The translations under genes and the position numbers were made by a program. A model generated the notes under the pieces. The model ran no database searches and was not told the origin of the DNA. It saw nothing but the letters and a program-made list of their open reading frames with translations. A stretch of DNA of 5,668 nt from Planctomycetaceae bacterium (GTDB taxonomy: Bacteria; Planctomycetota; Planctomycetia; Planctomycetales; Planctomycetaceae), in contig JAGQQP010000303.1 of the NCBI GenBank assembly GCA_020426085.1, positions 1 to 5,668 on the forward strand, in the 5' to 3' direction. This document shows, piece after piece, positions 4,737 to 5,668 of this stretch. How positions within the stretch are numbered: position 1 is the stretch's first letter; each line of letters begins with the position of its first letter.

Positions 4737-5668
4737 CTATTGAGGAATCAATTCCCTCAGTTGAAATTTCCTGATCACATCATTCCAGTGTGACACCGAC
4801 CGCTGTGCCAGTTCCGCCTGCCGTCCACTCCACAATTGCGCTGCGGGACTGCCGAAACCGTTGACAGTGCCAATCCACCAGCGTAAAAGCGCAATTCGAA
4901 AATCGATATCAAATTGATCAAACGAATAATCGATCCCCCCCTGTGAACTGAGAGATGCATGGTATCGCTTGACGATCGCTGTCTGCTCCCAGTCACAACT
5001 TTGTGTCGAAGCACTGACCAGAAACAGAGCCAGATCGACGACGGCGGGACCTCGCGACACATTTTGCCAGTCGAAGAGAATCACTTCCACTCTGCCTTCT
5101 ACATCCCGGAACGCCAGATTATCGAGATGTGAATCCGTATGCAGTAACGTTTCGGGGGCCTGCTGCAGACGATGAAAAACGGATTCATGCCGCGTGTTCA
5201 ACGCGCCTGCCAGTTCCAGAGATTCATGCTGCAATACTTTCCCATAGTTTCGAAAGAACGTCTCTCTCCGTTGTGGCAGTTTCTCCAGTTGTCTCAGCAC
5301 ATTCCCATATCGGGGCAACCACTGGTATGCGCACAGTTGAGGATGATTCCACCAGCGTGCATGCAGTCCCGTGAGTGCATCAACCGCCGCTTCTGCTTCC
5401 CGAAGTGAACAGCCCTGTGATTCATCGCCAAAGCGACAATCCTTCAGATCTTCCAGAACCAGTATCTCCCCCTTTTCTTCAGCAGCAGAATAGCAGCGGG
5501 GGACAGAAATTCCTGCCTGGGGAGCGAGACAGGCATAAAAGGCAGCTTCGCGGCAGATCTTTTCAGTTTGAGATCCACCAGGTAGTGGCAGCTTTACGAT
5601 GCATGATGCGGGAGACTGCGCGGAATCGTTCCAAGACAGCCGAAAGATCTCTGACGAAAAACCCGTCT
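4737..5668 (-). CDS. APH/ecdysteroid-kinase-like phosphotransferase, 5' end outside window
   Basis: This is a small-molecule kinase of the aminoglycoside phosphotransferase/EcKL superfamily; 309 residues are visible and the N-terminus lies beyond the right edge. Reading from the edge, the frame opens with TGFSSEIFRLSW (nucleotide loop and strand). It continues with SCIVKLPL (visible Lys25, ATP-anchoring), REAAFY (visible Glu40, the helix-C glutamate) and ILVLEDL (hinge). The catalytic loop is HTDSHLDN (visible His176, Asp178, Asn183), followed by LFDW (visible Asp199, metal-binding). This is a complete set of kinase residues, so the enzyme should be active. The substrate cannot be told from sequence; antibiotic resistance should not be assumed, because most bacterial relatives with the LEDL...LHARWW pattern are uncharacterised. 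A TTG at 5318 is a false start that would cut away the whole N-terminal lobe. It converges on the lipoprotein gene with no spacer. Confidence 0.88.
   Translation of the reverse strand, partial: TGFSSEIFRLSWNDSAQSPASCIVKLPLPGGSQTEKICREAAFYACLAPQAGISVPRCYSAAEEKGEILVLEDLKDCRFGDESQGCSLREAEAAVDALTGLHARWWNHPQLCAYQWLPRYGNVLRQLEKLPQRRETFFRNYGKVLQHESLELAGALNTRHESVFHRLQQAPETLLHTDSHLDNLAFRDVEGRVEVILFDWQNVSRGPAVVDLALFLVSASTQSCDWEQTAIVKRYHASLSSQGGIDYSFDQFDIDFRIALLRWWIGTVNGFGSPAAQLWSGRQAELAQRSVSHWNDVIRKFQLRELIPQ
4741..4759. terminator. Hairpin at zero-gap convergent junction, weak terminator candidate
   Basis: TGAGGAAT (4741-4748) pairs with ATTCCCTCA (4751-4759) with one bulged C. The loop is very tight, so the innermost pairs probably stay open. 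It begins 4 nt after the lipoprotein stop and lies within the last codons of the opposing phosphotransferase gene. There is no T-run on either side, so intrinsic termination would be inefficient. The position between converging transcripts is the main argument for it. Confidence 0.3.

Noticed and set aside
4737..5668. Antibiotic-resistance gene interpretation of the APH-like kinase
   Set aside because: Only the general kinase motifs are visible. The LEDL...LHARWW pattern points to the broad EcKL/APH-like group rather than a known aminoglycoside-modifying subfamily, and nothing mobile surrounds it.
1..5668. tRNA, rRNA, CRISPR, insertion sequence, attachment site or origin
   Set aside because: No cloverleaf-like sequence, ribosomal RNA segment, spaced direct-repeat array, transposase motif or cluster of DnaA boxes was noticed on reading. 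Coding sequence fills nearly all of the window apart from 1-46, 587-700 and 2413-2787.

Overview
The window looks like a chromosomal segment of a Planctomycetota bacterium, possibly Gimesia-like. This is an inference from three things: the moderate base composition, the secreted calcium-type VCBS/FG-GAP beta-propeller next to an NG-N/VW-repeat propeller, and the stand-alone DsbD-alpha-like lipoprotein. No rRNA, tRNA, mobile element, CRISPR array or phage gene is visible, and the gene density is ordinary.

Layout from left to right. (1) 47-586 (+) encodes a DUF1697 protein, starting at a GTG with a good ribosome binding site. (2) A 114-nt convergent gap carries only a weak inverted repeat. (3) A two-gene leftward operon lies at 2412-701 (-). 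It encodes a signal-peptide beta-propeller and then, with a 4-nt ATGA overlap, a membrane-anchored TlpA/ResA-like thioredoxin with a WCGPC active site. (4) A 375-nt divergent intergenic region (2413-2787) holds several short inverted repeats and an AT-rich patch. (5) A two-gene rightward operon lies at 2788-4736 (+). It encodes a signal-peptide VCBS/FG-GAP propeller with five DxDxDG-type loops and then, with a 1-nt TAATG overlap, a lipoprotein whose C-terminal part resembles the DsbD N-terminal (alpha) domain. (6) Convergent with it, with no intergenic base, is a leftward APH/ecdysteroid-kinase-like phosphotransferase (4737-5668) that runs off the right edge. A short reading of this gene starting at 5318 is an artefact of a TTG codon; the frame is open to the window edge and carries the N-terminal kinase lobe.

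The most notable feature is the symmetry of the two central operons. They share one divergent control region, and each pairs an exported beta-propeller with a translationally coupled, membrane-tethered thiol-redox protein. An extracytoplasmic redox/propeller module is a plausible reading, with the cysteine-rich VCBS protein as a candidate client, but this is inference from layout and motifs. The flanking DUF1697 and phosphotransferase genes look unrelated to it.
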